Shown: positions 27,772-37,694, numbered from the stretch's first letter. The stretch is 64,000 nt of DNA from CAWKMN01 sp963850765 (GCA_963850765.1 CAWKMN010000003.1:1-64000); one strand, 5' to 3'. The notes: generated from the letters alone by a model not told the origin. Translations and numbers: made by a program.

Positions 27772-29048
27772 GCGTCCTCACTCAGCACCAGCAGCAGCCC
27801 GACGATCACGAAGCTGGTCAGCAGCGAACTTCCGCCGTAGCTGACGAACGGCAGCGTGACGCCCGTCAGCGGGACCAGCTTGAGCACGCCGCCCATGATC
27901 AGCAGGCTCTGCACGCCGACCATCAGGCTCAGACCGGCGGCCAGCAGCGAGCGGAACGTCCCCTTCGCCAGGACCGCGATCCGCATCCCGCGCACGACCA
28001 GCGCTCCCAGCGCGACCAGCACGCCCAGTACGCCGAGCAGTCCCCATTCTTCCGCGACGGCGGCGAACGCAAAATCCGAGTGGGCGACCGGCACGATCTG
28101 CGGCTGGCCCTGCCCGACGCCCGCGCCAAACACACCGCCCGACGAAATCGCCATGAGGCTCTGCACGACCTGATAGGCGTCCGAATCCGCCGTGGTCCAC
28201 GGGTCGATCCAGATGTTGACGCGCAGCGCCACCACGTCAAAACTCTGGTAGGCGATCACGCTGGCGATCAGCAGCAGCACGAGACCACCGACGAATAACT
28301 GTCCCTGCCCGCTGGCGAGATAGAGCATGAGCATAAACACGACAAAGAACAGCGTTGCCGCGCCGAGATCGCGCTGCCAGACGAGCACTACCACGCACAC
28401 GCCCCACATCAGCAGCACGGGCGCGAGAAACGCCGGGGATGGCGCTTCCCACCGGCCCAGGCGGATCGTATCCTCGCGCAAAAAACGCTGGTGATCGGCA
28501 AAGTAGCTTGCCAGGAAGGCGACCAGTACCAGTTTGAGCAGTTCAGAGGGCTGGTAGTAGATGCGCCCGAATCCCAACCAGATCCACAGGCGCGGGCCGG
28601 TAGCCGCGGGGTTTTCTCCGAACCAGATGGTGATCGCCAGCAGCGCCAGCCCACCGATCAGCCACGTATAGCGATAGCGCCGCAGCCAGCGCAGATTGCC
28701 GGGCAGCACCATCACCGCCAGCAGCGCCGCCAGCCCGATTACCAGCCAGAGCGTCTGCCGCTCGGCAAACGATGGGATCAGCCGGGCGATGACGGTCAGC
28801 CCCCAGCCGGTGAGAAACATCGCCAGCGGGAACAGCAGCGGATCGCGGTGGGGCAGGCGGCGCTCCAGCAGCAGATGCCCGGCCACGGCGCACAGGATCC
28901 ATACGCCCATGGGCCAGATCGCCGTCCAGGTGCGCTCCCGCGCGATCAGCAGCGTACAATGGTTGACCACCACAAATATCCCTGCCAGCGCCAGCAGCAG
29001 GCGCTCGCGCCGCGCGATATTCAAGGGCTGATCGAGTTCAGGGTCCAT
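27768..29048 (-). CDS. FtsW/RodA SEDS glycosyltransferase
   Basis: 426 residues with 10-12 hydrophobic segments. SEDS hallmarks: RIYYQPSELLKLVL, WQRDLGAATLFF, AHSDFAFAAVAEEWGLLG and GVTLPFVSYGGSSLL. These proteins polymerise lipid II with a class B PBP. Gene order SEDS then PBP with an ATGA overlap is that of rodA-pbpA of Actinobacteria. Here the PBP partner looks dead, so the SEDS protein may pair with another transpeptidase. Confidence 0.92.
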   Translation of the reverse strand: MDPELDQPLNIARRERLLLALAGIFVVVNHCTLLIARERTWTAIWPMGVWILCAVAGHLLLERRLPHRDPLLFPLAMFLTGWGLTVIARLIPSFAERQTLWLVIGLAALLAVMVLPGNLRWLRRYRYTWLIGGLALLAITIWFGENPAATGPRLWIWLGFGRIYYQPSELLKLVLVAFLASYFADHQRFLREDTIRLGRWEAPSPAFLAPVLLMWGVCVVVLVWQRDLGAATLFFVVFMLMLYLASGQGQLFVGGLVLLLIASVIAYQSFDVVALRVNIWIDPWTTADSDAYQVVQSLMAISSGGVFGAGVGQGQPQIVPVAHSDFAFAAVAEEWGLLGVLGVLVALGALVVRGMRIAVLAKGTFRSLLAAGLSLMVGVQSLLIMGGVLKLVPLTGVTLPFVSYGGSSLLTSFVIVGLLLVLSEDA

Positions 29049-29075
29049 GAACGATTAAGCTCGTCTTGTTGAATG

Positions 29076-29189
29076 GCCTCACCCCCGGCCTGCCAATTCC
29101 GCACCTGTAGGGGCGCGTTAACAAACCCGCCCTGGGCGACCCACTGGGTCGCCTCTACATGCGGGATCCTTCGGGGCCGGGGGTGAGGC
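29076..29189. mobile_element. 114-bp nested palindromic element with perfect 15-bp ends
   Basis: Ends GCCTCACCCCCGGCC (29076-29090) and its exact inverse (29175-29189). Inside lie the GTAGGGGCGCGTTAAC palindrome (29107-29132) and the GGGCGACCCA/TGGGTCGCC hairpin (29134-29159), which also occur side by side at 2741-2792. No coding capacity: a MITE-like or composite REP-like unit. Confidence 0.75.
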
Positions 29190-29197
29190 TCACGTTT

Positions 29198-30068
29198 CTA
29201 TTCGAAATACTTCCCAACCAGCGGCCACAGCCGTTCGAGTGTCGCCTGGGGGATTTTCTCGCGCGCGGTGATCAGCGCCGACGCCAGCGCGTGATAACAG
29301 TCGCAGTCGGCCACGCTGCCCGCCAGACGCTCGACCGCACCGAGCACGGCCTGCTGGGCTAACTGAACATTCGCATGGAGCGTTTGCAGCACCAACTCCA
29401 CCGAGACATCCGCTTCGGATTCGTGCCACACGTCGTAATCGGTAACGTGCGCCATCACGGCGTAACATATCTCCGCTTCGCGCGCCAGGAACGCTTCCGG
29501 CGAGGTCGTCATGCCGATGATGTCGCACCCCCACTGGCGATAGAGGGCGCTTTCGGCGCGCGTGCTGAAGCGCGGCCCCTCGACGGTGATCAGACGTCCC
29601 GCCCCGGTGAACGGTGCCGCCCGCCGCCGTCACAGCATCGGCCAGGATGGTGCTCAGTTCGGCGCAGAACGGATCGGCGGTGGCGACGTGCGCGACCAGC
29701 CCCTCCCCAAAGAAGGAGCGCCCGCGCTCATCGCGTGTCCAATCAACCAGTTGATCCGGCACGACGAGATGCCCCGGCGCGAACTCCTCGCGCAGCGATC
29801 CGCACGCGCTTACGCTGATGATCTGCGTCACGCCCAGCGTCTTGAGCGCGTAGATATTGGCGCGGTACGGCACTTCGCTCGGCGTCAGGACGTGGCCGCG
29901 CCCGTGCCGCGCCAGAAACGCGACGCGCTGTCCGGCCAGAGTCCCGATGCGGATGGCGTCGCTCGGCGGTCCAAACGGCGTCTCGACGCGCAGTTCCTCA
30001 AGATGGGTCAGTTCCGGCATGTTATACACGCCCGACCCCCCAATGACCGCAATCTGTACTGGTTCCAT
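29198..30068 (-). CDS. mtnP: S-methyl-5'-thioadenosine phosphorylase, one frame change
   Basis: 289 residues after removal of one base near 29605. GGSGVYNM, FLARHGRGH and YRANIYALK at the start, SACGSLREEFAPGHLVVPDQ, and in the second frame MTTSPEAFLAREAEICYAVMAHVTDYDVWHE. This pattern (MTSxPE, DYDVW) marks MTA phosphorylases over purine nucleoside phosphorylases. It splits methylthioadenosine from polyamine or other SAM use. AAGGAG before the ATG. Confidence 0.92.
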
Positions 30069-30192
30069 AGATTCTCCTTAAGAGAAAAAATAGCAGAATT
30101 AGTCAGGCAAAGTGTAGCGCCAAACGATAAGCCGACCAAACGAAAGGGTAGTTGGTTGGCTCATGGTATCCAGAATGTGTTTGTCCGGCTGG

Positions 30193-30288
30193 TTTACCCC
30201 TCCCTAAATCCCTCCCCGCACGCGGAGAGGGACTTGGCCGCTCCCCTTTCTCTGCTTGCGGGGAAAGGGGTCGGGGGATAGGGGTAAA
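30193..30288. repeat. TTTACCCCT-ended hairpin element
   Basis: Ends TTTACCCCT and AGGGGTAAA, two hairpins (CCCTCCCCGCACGCGGAGAGGG and CCCCTTTCTCTGC...GGGAAAGGGG, each under 25 bases). A variant of the GCCTCACC class; a truncated second copy is at the window end. Confidence 0.65.
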
Positions 30289-30294
30289 TAATCT

Positions 30295-30987
30295 CTACGG
30301 CAAATTCGTGCCGGTTGTGGAGATGGTCGTATTGGTGTCTTGCGGAGTGGGAGTCGCTGTCTGTGGCGTCGGGCTGGGCGTCGCGGTCGCGTTGGTGCTG
30401 CCGCCGCTCTGCCAGATGATCGTGGACTGGTAAAAGTTCGGATTCGAGAGGTTGCTGAACATCGCACGGAAGGACAGCCCATAAAGCATGAAACAGGCGG
30501 CGATCAATAACACCCATACACCCGATAGGAGCGCGCCCATAATCGCATAGCGCCGCGTCCGGCGGGGATCGAAGGATTTTGCGGTATTGAGCAGCGCGAT
30601 CAGAGAGATCGCAAGGCCGGCGATCGGCAGCAGACACGAGCCGCCGCAGCACATCGTCAGGGTAATCAGCCCGACCAGCATCCCAACGAACGCCATCAGG
30701 TCGTTCGAGTTGCCCTTGTAGAGATCCCCGTCGCCGGAGGTCAGGCCGCGCTTCTCTTTGCGGTCCGCGCCGACCTGCGCGCCGATCAATTGGGCGGCAT
30801 AGGCCCCCGGTTCTTCGATGCGCATGCCGCGCCGGCGGGCTTCTTCGGCGTGTTCGTGGCAGAGCCGCTGCCCGTCCTCGGTATAGTACAGGCAGTAGGC
30901 GCACAGCGGCTTCTGGCAGACCTCGCAGCGTTCCAGCGCGATCCGGTCCGGGTGTACGGTGCAGTACAGGGTATCCCATCCTGCCAT
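30295..30987 (-). CDS. B-box zinc-finger-like membrane protein
   Basis: 230 residues. N-terminal zinc-binding part: CTVHPD, CEVCQKPLC, YC and CHEH (residues about 9-45), a B-box-type spacing. Then two hydrophobic hairpins (about 95-180), of DUF4190 style, and a Thr/Pro/Ala tail. Start at 30987; its AGGAG overlaps the end of the CHAT-STAND gene, so the two are in one operon. Confidence 0.72.
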   Translation of the reverse strand: MAGWDTLYCTVHPDRIALERCEVCQKPLCAYCLYYTEDGQRLCHEHAEEARRRGMRIEEPGAYAAQLIGAQVGADRKEKRGLTSGDGDLYKGNSNDLMAFVGMLVGLITLTMCCGGSCLLPIAGLAISLIALLNTAKSFDPRRTRRYAIMGALLSGVWVLLIAACFMLYGLSFRAMFSNLSNPNFYQSTIIWQSGGSTNATATPSPTPQTATPTPQDTNTTISTTGTNLP

Positions 30988-30998
30988 CAATGAGGCTC

Positions 30999-33900
30999 CT
31001 ATCGGGTGAGTGCCAGAATCACATTGCCCATCGCGTTCGCCTGTTCGCCCAGGCCCAGGTCGATGAGGCGGGCGCGGGCCGCCGTTGCCTGATCGAGCGT
31101 AAAGCGCCGGTATTCCAGGCCAGCTGTCGGCGCATGCCGGGCGCGGATCTGATGGATGCTCACCAGCACGCGCGCCGCGTGCCCCAGCAGATCGTCATCG
31201 CCGAGCGCCGCCGCCAGATCGAGCGCCTGATGCAGCGCGTTTTCCGCCGTCACCGAGTCGCCGTGCAGCATCTCAAGCTGGCCCACCGTGATCGCGGCGG
31301 CGGCCAGATCGGACGGATCGCCGGATCGTTCCAGCAGCGCTTTGCCGCGCGTGGCATGGGCCGCGGCATCATTGAACTGGCTGAGTTTCGCCAGCACGCG
31401 CCCCAGTTCGAGATAAATGCCGGCCAGTTCCCCTGTATCGCCGCAGGTCAGGGCGTTCAGCAGCGCGTCATCGAGATAATCCGCGGCCCGCTGCCATTCC
31501 TCACGCCCGATACGCCGCTCCCCCACATGATCCTCACCATCGGCCCGCTCGTGATGCAAACTCGCCAGCCGCCGCCGGATGTCGCCCGCCAGATCGCAGC
31601 GCCCGATGTCGTCCGCCGTGATCAGGGCGCGGCGCAGCACGTCCTCGGCACGCCCGAAGTCTTCCAGTTGGATCAGCGCCTTACTCAAATCGCGCTGGGC
31701 GACGGCGGACAGATCCGCGTCCTGCGCTTCGGCATACCCGGCCAGGGCTGCTTCATAGCGGCGCACCGCATCAGCCGGCCGGCCCAACAAGGTGAGCGTA
31801 TTGGCCCATTCATGCGCGAGGATCGCGGCCTGGGTGACGCCGCCGCGCTGGACCTGCCCCAGCAGCCGGCGCAGCCACTCGGCGAGGGCGCGCTCGGCAG
31901 CCTCAACCTGATCCACGCGGATCAGGTGCAGGCCAAGCGCGCGCGCGGCTCTGGCCGAGGGTAGGGGTATCCAGCCCATCGAGGCGCAGGGTCATCTGCA
32001 AGGCCCAGCCGGCTTCGGCTTCCTGATCGGGCAGCCGGTCGAGAAGCTCGCCCATCACGATTTGCAGATGAGCGAGTTCAGGGCTTTCGGGCAGGCGCTC
32101 GCGGGTTCCCTGCGCATAGGCCAGGAATTCCTCGCTCAGCCCGGCCGCCGCGAACGATTTGCCCGCTGCCGCCAGGATTCGGCCCATCACGCGCAGATCA
32201 ACGGCCACATCGGGGCGAAGGTAGCGCTGGAGCATGGCCCGCACGATGTTCAGCCGGGCCCGATCCACCACGATCGGGGTGGTGTCAGCGTCCGGCCACG
32301 TATCCGCGAGATAGATCAGCACGGCTTCATCCACGCGCGCCAGCACCTCGGGCTTGATCGGCGTCCGTTCCGCTAAAAGCGCGCGCACGACCGGCAGCAC
32401 GAGGATCCGATCGCCGTCGCACTGTAACAGCCCAAGCTGCGCCAGCCGCTCGATCAGATCCGGCGTCCAGCCCAGGATGCGCGCCAGACCCGTCGTCGAT
32501 CGCATCGGGCAGGCCCTGAGCACGGTTCAGCAGGGGCAGGGGGTGATCGGGCTCGGCGGCCAGGGCACGGAGCCGCTGGTTGAGATACGCGGCCACCGGG
32601 TCCGCCGCTTTGGGATCGAGCAGGGCGAGATCGGCCAGTGCCGCGTCGATACCCGAGCGCCTCGATCAGCGCGACGCCGCGCACGATCAGCCAGGGCCAC
32701 AGCCGCGTCCGATCCAGGAAATCGTCGATCGTATCCACGTCCAGCGATTCGACGCCGCGTTCGACGGCCAACCGCATCGCCAGCGTTCGCGCCGCCTTGT
32801 AGACAAACGGCTGGACGGTGTGCATCCGGCTTTCGCCCGCGCGCGGCAGCAGATTGCTCAGGTCGCGCGCGGTGAGGATCACGCAGCTGCCCGCGGGGAG
32901 GTCGCGCATCCACGCGCCGAGCCGTTCCAGTTCCGCCCAGGAGGCCAGCGCATCCACGCCGTCGAGTGCCAGCAGCGCATGCCGCCCATCCAGGGCGGCG
33001 CGGACATCGCCGGGCGCGGGGTGTCCCGTTATACCGAGCAGACGCGCCACCTGAGCCAGGATCTCGGCTGCGGTGGTCGTGGGGTTGCAGGCGAACCACA
33101 GCACGCCATCCGGGAAGCGCCAGCCAAAGCGCGCCACAAATTCGGCGGCCAGCCACGTCTTGCCAATACCGGCAGGTCCATGCAGGCTGAGCAACCGCAC
33201 GCCCGCCGCCGGGATATCCTCGGCCAGCATGGTCAGTTCGGCGCGCCGGCCCGCGAATCCTGCCCACGACGGCACGCCGATCGATCGCACGCTGCTTTCG
33301 ACAATGAGCGGCTGCGGCGCGCGGTGATGCGCTTCGGGCAGGGGCAGAGTGATCTCGTGGCGATCTTCGCGCGTAGCCAGCTCAAAGCGGTCTACCTGTG
33401 GATCGGGCTGGCGTTCCAATGCGCCCAACGCCGCGCGATACGCCGTCCGCACGCTCGCAGCCGCGGTGATCTGCGCGTAAAACGACGCCCCGAACGTCAG
33501 CATATTCTCCGGGTGGACCCGACGGCGGGTGCCGGTCACGGCCAGGACGGGCGTCTCATCGAGCAAAAGCTGCGCGATGCGGTGGCTGAAACAGCCTTCC
33601 ATCACCACCAGGCGGCGCCCCGGTGGTTTTGAACAGCCGGGCGATATGCTCCGCCACGGCATAGGCTTCGTGGCCATTTTCGTCTTCGAGGTAGAGCATG
33701 TCGCGCTCGCCGTGGCAGACAAAATGCACGACGCGGAAGGCATCGGGTCCGCCAGCCGCCAGCGCCGCCCCCAGCCGGGCCGAGGTCGGCGGTTCGAGCC
33801 GTGCCAGCGCCAGCCGCGTGGCGGATTCCGGCTGAAGGCTGGTCACGGTATCGACCAGACGCAGCAGCGCGCCCCATTCAGCGGCGCGGTCGAGCGGATT

Positions 33901-34068
33901 CAGCGGGTCCTGATCGCCGCCCATACCCGCATAGGGCGCGGCGACGACGGCCAGCACCGGCAGGTAGCGCCGCATCTGCACCGCGCCGGGATCGGTCAGC
34001 ACGTCATGGCCGGTGATGCGCGTGATCTTCGGATAAGTTGCAGGGGCAAGTGTCAATGTCTCATTCAT
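30999..34068 (-). CDS. CHAT protease-STAND ATPase-TPR protein, four frame changes
   Basis: About 1021 residues after removal of four single bases (near 33615, 32655, 32510, 31960). N-terminal CHAT domain: His in VVHFVCHGERD (H119) and Cys in VVMEGCFSH (about 163), the caspase-like dyad. Central P-loop ATPase: SLHGPAGIGKTWLA (Walker A) and HALLALDGVDAL (Walker B), followed by a helical region. C-terminal half is TPR-like helical repeats (GRPADAVRRYEAALAGYAEAQ and others). This is the architecture of bacterial NLR-like STAND proteins: TPRs sense, the ATPase oligomerises, the protease acts. The downstream B-box membrane protein is co-transcribed. Ligand and substrate are unknown. Confidence 0.85.
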
Positions 34069-34116
34069 AGACAGGCAGTATAGACCAAACGCCCCAAAAG
34101 CGAAACGCGGCCTGAG

Positions 34117-34908
34117 TTACAGCGACGCCTGAATCGATCCGCCATCCACGGGGAGCATCACGCCGTGGACGTAACTCGCCGCCGGTGAGCACAGGAACAC
34201 GGCCACATTGCCGAATTCCTCCGGCTGGCCCATGCGCCGCAGGGGCGTTCCTGCCGCCTGCTTCGCGATCGCTTCGTCCACCGTGATCTCCTGAGTCTTG
34301 GCGCGGTCATCCATCAACTCATTGACGCGCTCGGTGCGGGTCCAGCCGGGCAGAATGCTGTTGACACGGATTCCCTCCGGCCCCAGTTCCTTGGCGAGCG
34401 ACTTGGTCAGGCCGATTACGGCCATGCGGATGCTGTTGGAGAGGATCAGGTTATCGATCGGCTGCTTGACGGATACAGACGTGACGGTGAGGATCGCGGC
34501 GCGGTGGCTCTGGCGCAGGTAGGGCAGGGCGACCTGGATCATGTTCACCGTGCTCATAAACGAAAGCTGGAAGGCTTTTTCCCACGCACCCGGAGCGACC
34601 GAATCGAAGCTGCCGGACGGCGGCCCGCCCGCGTTCGTCACCAGCACATCCAGCCCGCCAAACTCCCGCGCGGCGCGCTCGATCATGTTCCGCACCGCGT
34701 TCGCATCGGTGACATCGCCCGGCAGCGCGAGGACGATGCCGCCCGTCTCCGCGCGGATGGCCTGCGCCGTATCGGCAAGGCTTCCCGCGTTGCGCCCATT
34801 GATGGCGACCTGTGCCCCTTCCCGGCTGAACTGGCGCGCGGCGGCACGTCCCAGGCCGCTGCTGCTCGCGGCGACAAACACCTTCGCATCCTGCAACCCT
34901 AAGTCCAT
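34117..34908 (-). CDS. Short-chain dehydrogenase/reductase with atypical active site
   Basis: 263 residues. Nucleotide site AASSSGLGRAAA, TNAGGPPSG, and PVDGGSIQ at the end. The catalytic serine is in VTSVSVKQP, but the YxxxK place reads LSNSIRMAVIGLTKSLA, so Tyr and Lys are missing. A subfamily of SDRs with an LSN...R form is known to me, with unclear chemistry. Divergence from classical reductases means no substrate can be named. Confidence 0.85.
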   Translation of the reverse strand: MDLGLQDAKVFVAASSSGLGRAAARQFSREGAQVAINGRNAGSLADTAQAIRAETGGIVLALPGDVTDANAVRNMIERAAREFGGLDVLVTNAGGPPSGSFDSVAPGAWEKAFQLSFMSTVNMIQVALPYLRQSHRAAILTVTSVSVKQPIDNLILSNSIRMAVIGLTKSLAKELGPEGIRVNSILPGWTRTERVNELMDDRAKTQEITVDEAIAKQAAGTPLRRMGQPEEFGNVAVFLCSPAASYVHGVMLPVDGGSIQASL

Positions 34909-34930
34909 GGCGAATCCCCTCTTGCGAAAA

Positions 34931-34961
34931 GTGAACAGTAATCAGTAGGCAGTTATCAGTA
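34931..34961. repeat. CAGTAAT/CAGTTAT heptad repeat
   Basis: GTGAACAGTAATCAGTAGGC and on, in seven-base steps, just upstream of the SDR gene. Confidence 0.5.
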
Positions 34962-35023
34962 TAGCGGATACACAACAAAGTGGGGCGAATCACGATCGAC
35001 TCGCCCCCACAAACTAAATCACG

Positions 35024-35764
35024 TCAAGGTATCAGCGAACCCTGCGTCGCGCCGAACAGGGGCGAGAGAATTCCGCTAAGCTGCGTCAGCGGGATCGATA
35101 CAGTCTGCGGCCCGACGGCATAGGCGGCCACCTGATAGGGTGGGAAGTAGAAGACCAGCGCCTCGGGCGTTACGGCGAAGCTGGCATAGGCGTCCAGCGT
35201 GCTGGTTCCATCCTGGATCCACTGCGTATCAGCCATGTCGCCCAACTGCGCCGCGAGATCCTGCTGGACGATCGGCGCGATCGTGCCGAGCACATCCGCG
35301 CCGGGCTGGAAGAGGTCGCTCAGCGCCAGGACTGAATTCTGGGCGAGATCAAACGTGTAGGTCTGGAAGAACAGGTTGCCGTGCGCGCCGCCCGTATAAT
35401 CGCCAATATTGAATTTGATACTGAGCACATCGGGCGAGAACTGGAATATCTCGTAGTCGATGTTCAGTCCCCATGGCCCTGGCGACCACGCGGTGGGTTC
35501 CATGTTGGCAAAGCTGTTGACGTACTCGGCGCGGATGCCGTTCAGAAACTCGTCAACGGTCTGCTCGACAAACGGATACTGCACGGCCTCCAGCGGATAC
35601 TTGATGTCGATGATGATCCCGGTGTTGATCACGCAGCGCTGCTGCTCGGTGTCGAATGTCCCGCCCTTCTGATAGCACGGGTCATCCTGCGCGGCCGCCG
35701 ATCCCGCCGCGGCCAGGGCGGCGACCACCATGATGAGCGCCACGCTCAAAGCAAACTTTCGCAT
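35024..35764 (-). CDS. Secreted RsiV-like protein (DUF4163/DUF3298)
   Basis: 246 residues, signal peptide 1-25. FNIGDYTGGAHGNLFFQTYTFDL and LALSDLFQPG are the markers of the DUF3298 fold; the part before is DUF4163-like. VSIPLTQLSGILSP closes the domain. In Bacillus this fold binds lysozyme in the anti-sigma factor RsiV; here it is a free secreted protein. No anti-sigma helix is attached. Confidence 0.8.
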   Translation of the reverse strand: MRKFALSVALIMVVAALAAAGSAAAQDDPCYQKGGTFDTEQQRCVINTGIIIDIKYPLEAVQYPFVEQTVDEFLNGIRAEYVNSFANMEPTAWSPGPWGLNIDYEIFQFSPDVLSIKFNIGDYTGGAHGNLFFQTYTFDLAQNSVLALSDLFQPGADVLGTIAPIVQQDLAAQLGDMADTQWIQDGTSTLDAYASFAVTPEALVFYFPPYQVAAYAVGPQTVSIPLTQLSGILSPLFGATQGSLIP

Positions 35765-35788
35765 GTGTTCCCTCCATGACGAACTAAT

Positions 35789-36247
35789 TTACGGGTGTGG
35801 TAGGTACTCAAAGATCAGACGATCGCGCCCGTCGCCGTAATAGTCCGCTCCCACGCCGATCTGCTTGAAATCCCAGCGTCTGTGTAGAGGCGTAATGGCT
35901 GGCGCGTTGCTCTCGTCTGCGGTGATCTTAACACGTTTAACGCCCAGTGCGGTCAGGCTGTCTACGCCGCGCTGGAGGAGCGCCTGCCCGATGCCCTGCC
36001 GCCGGTAGCGCGCCAGCACGCCCGCGTTGACGATCCAGCCGGTTTCGCGGTCCTCGGCGATGGCGCTGCACAGGTGCCCGACCACGCGCCGATCGGCTTC
36101 GGCCACCCAGATCAGTGAGGGGAACAGGTCATGTAATTGGCGTAAAAACAGGGGCCGGTAGGCTCCGCTGCCGTATACCATTTCTTCGATGCTGATCACG
36201 TCGAGCAGGTCTTCGGGGGTGAACTGGCGGATGATGAACGTGCTCAA
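35789..36247 (-). CDS. GNAT acetyltransferase (RimI-like)
   Basis: 152 residues. VVGHLCSAIAE, VNAGVLARYRRQGIGQALLQRG (acetyl-CoA loop RRQGIG) and VKITADESN. Resembles N-terminal protein acetyltransferases of the RimI type; substrate unknown. Confidence 0.85.
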   Translation of the reverse strand: MSTFIIRQFTPEDLLDVISIEEMVYGSGAYRPLFLRQLHDLFPSLIWVAEADRRVVGHLCSAIAEDRETGWIVNAGVLARYRRQGIGQALLQRGVDSLTALGVKRVKITADESNAPAITPLHRRWDFKQIGVGADYYGDGRDRLIFEYLPHP

Positions 36248-36274
36248 GTCTATTTGCTCTCCTCAAAGTGTATA

Positions 36275-36388
36275 TTAGTGATTGGTTATTGGTTGTTGAC
36301 TTTTGGGCTGTTCACGGCGGGTATGTACTTCCTTTACCCCTCCCCTTTAACCAAAAACCAAGAACCGAAAACTAAGAACTAAAACTGT
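36275..36388. repeat. Inverted GGTTATTGGTT / AACCAAAAACC heptad repeat
   Basis: Left arm ATTGGTTATTGGTTG (36280-36297), right arm AACCAAAAACCAAGAACC (36349-36388) in seven-base steps, with a CCCCTCCCC centre. The right arm touches the stop of the FHA gene. Confidence 0.6.
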
Positions 36389-36873
36389 TTACTGATCCAG
36401 CTCAACCTTCAACTCGACGCGGCCCACGCGGATCACATCGCCGGACGAGACGACCACCGGCCCGGCGATCGATCTCCCCGTTGAGCTGCGTGCCGTTGCT
36501 GCTGTCGCGATCTTCCAGCCACCACTGCCCGCCGCGCCGCGTGATCAGGGCGTGTTCCTGGCTGCAAAAGGTATCGTCCAGCACGATGGTATTGGTGGGG
36601 CCGCGCCCCACGCTCGTCAGCGGCAGCAGCGGAAAGCTCGTCCCAGCCAGTTCAGCTTGATGGACGCTCTACCGTCTCGTTGAGTGGAACGCTCCGCGCG
36701 CCGTCGCCGGTTCGGAGTACGACCAGCCGCCCACGCTGGCGCTGATAATCGGCCACGGTGCGCGCCGCCACCTGATAATCCCGCCACAGCACCCAGAAGA
36801 TCGCGCCGACAAAGGCCAGCAGCAGCGCGCCGGTGATGACGCGCAGAATCAGCAGCAGCACATCCACGCTCAA
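36389..36873 (-). CDS. Membrane-anchored FHA-domain protein, two frame changes
   Basis: 160 residues after removal of two single bases (near 36650 and 36475). One N-terminal TM helix (LLLILRVITGALLLAFVGAIF), a basic linker, then an FHA domain: VGRGPTNTIVLDDTFCSQEH, DRDSSNGTQLNG and GDVIRVGRVELKVE. FHA binds phosphothreonine, so a Ser/Thr kinase partner is expected. Same plan as FhaB (FipA) of Mycobacterium. Three bases separate it from the FhaA-like gene. Confidence 0.85.
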
Positions 36874-36876
36874 GAC

Positions 36877-37681
36877 TCACCATCCTGCCCGCGATTGCAG
36901 ATACGCCTGCGTGTCGCCGCCCGATGAGGGTTTCTGTGGCCCCGATTCCTCATCGACGAAGTAGACCAGCGGCACCCCGGCCAGCGAGATCACGTCGCCA
37001 GGGCGCAGCACGCTTTCGGATACGCGGATATTGTTTACGAATGTTCCGCCCCGGCTGCCCAGATCGTACAGCACGAATTCACCAAACCGGAAGCGCAGTT
37101 GGCAGTGCTGCCGGCTCACACGCCGGTCATCGAGCACGATGGTATTATCACGCCGCCGTCCGATATTGATCACGGTGCGATCCAGCGGCACGTAGCGCGA
37201 GCCATCGACCACCAGGAAGGCTTTCGGCAGTCGGGGTGACTCGGCTGCCTCGATCACGGCCTCCGGACTGGACGATCATCATCTGCGTGGTTTGCCGCGC
37301 GAGATCGGCGTGCTCCGCGCGCACGACCACCGAATGCAGGAGCGACACCGGGATTCGGGCAGCAGCACGACTTCAGGCGGCGTATCGAGCCGCAGGTCGC
37401 TTTCGCGCGCCAGCTGGATGAGGTGATCGACCAGGGTCACGGCGAGGTCGGGCTGCGACTGCCAGCAGCGCGGCGTGATCGTCCGGGTGCAGGGCCACGA
37501 TATAGCGGTTGGGCGCGGCCAGATTGCCGGCGTCATCCAGATCGGCTTCGTCTTCCATCGCGCGGGCCAGCCGCAGCGCGACTTCACGCGGTTGCAGCCG
37601 CCCGGCAAACAGCCGCGCGAATCCACCTTCGATCAACGCCTGGATGCGCTCTTCAAACTGCGAGAATTGGTTTTTGTCCAT
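36877..37681 (-). CDS. FhaA-like protein (DUF3662-FHA), three frame changes
   Basis: 267 residues after two one-base removals and one addition (near 37450, 37345, 37265). N-terminal DUF3662 domain: QFEERIQALIEGGFARLFAG, LQPREVALRLARAMEDE, NRYIVALHPDD. C-terminal FHA: NIGRRRDNTIVLDDRRVSRQH, DLGSRGGTFVNN. In Mycobacterium FhaA binds a phosphorylated MviN/kinase system and sits with rodA and pbpA; both of those occur 8 kb away here. Start ATG lies seven bases after a perfect TATAAT, which suggests a leaderless message. Confidence 0.85.
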
Positions 37682-37688
37682 GCGGCAG

Positions 37689-37694
37689 ATTATA
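37689..37694 (-). promoter_or_regulatory. -10 box of the FhaA-like gene (leaderless)
   Basis: TATAAT on the minus strand, seven bases before the start codon at 37681; no ribosome site fits between. No clear -35. Confidence 0.5.
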
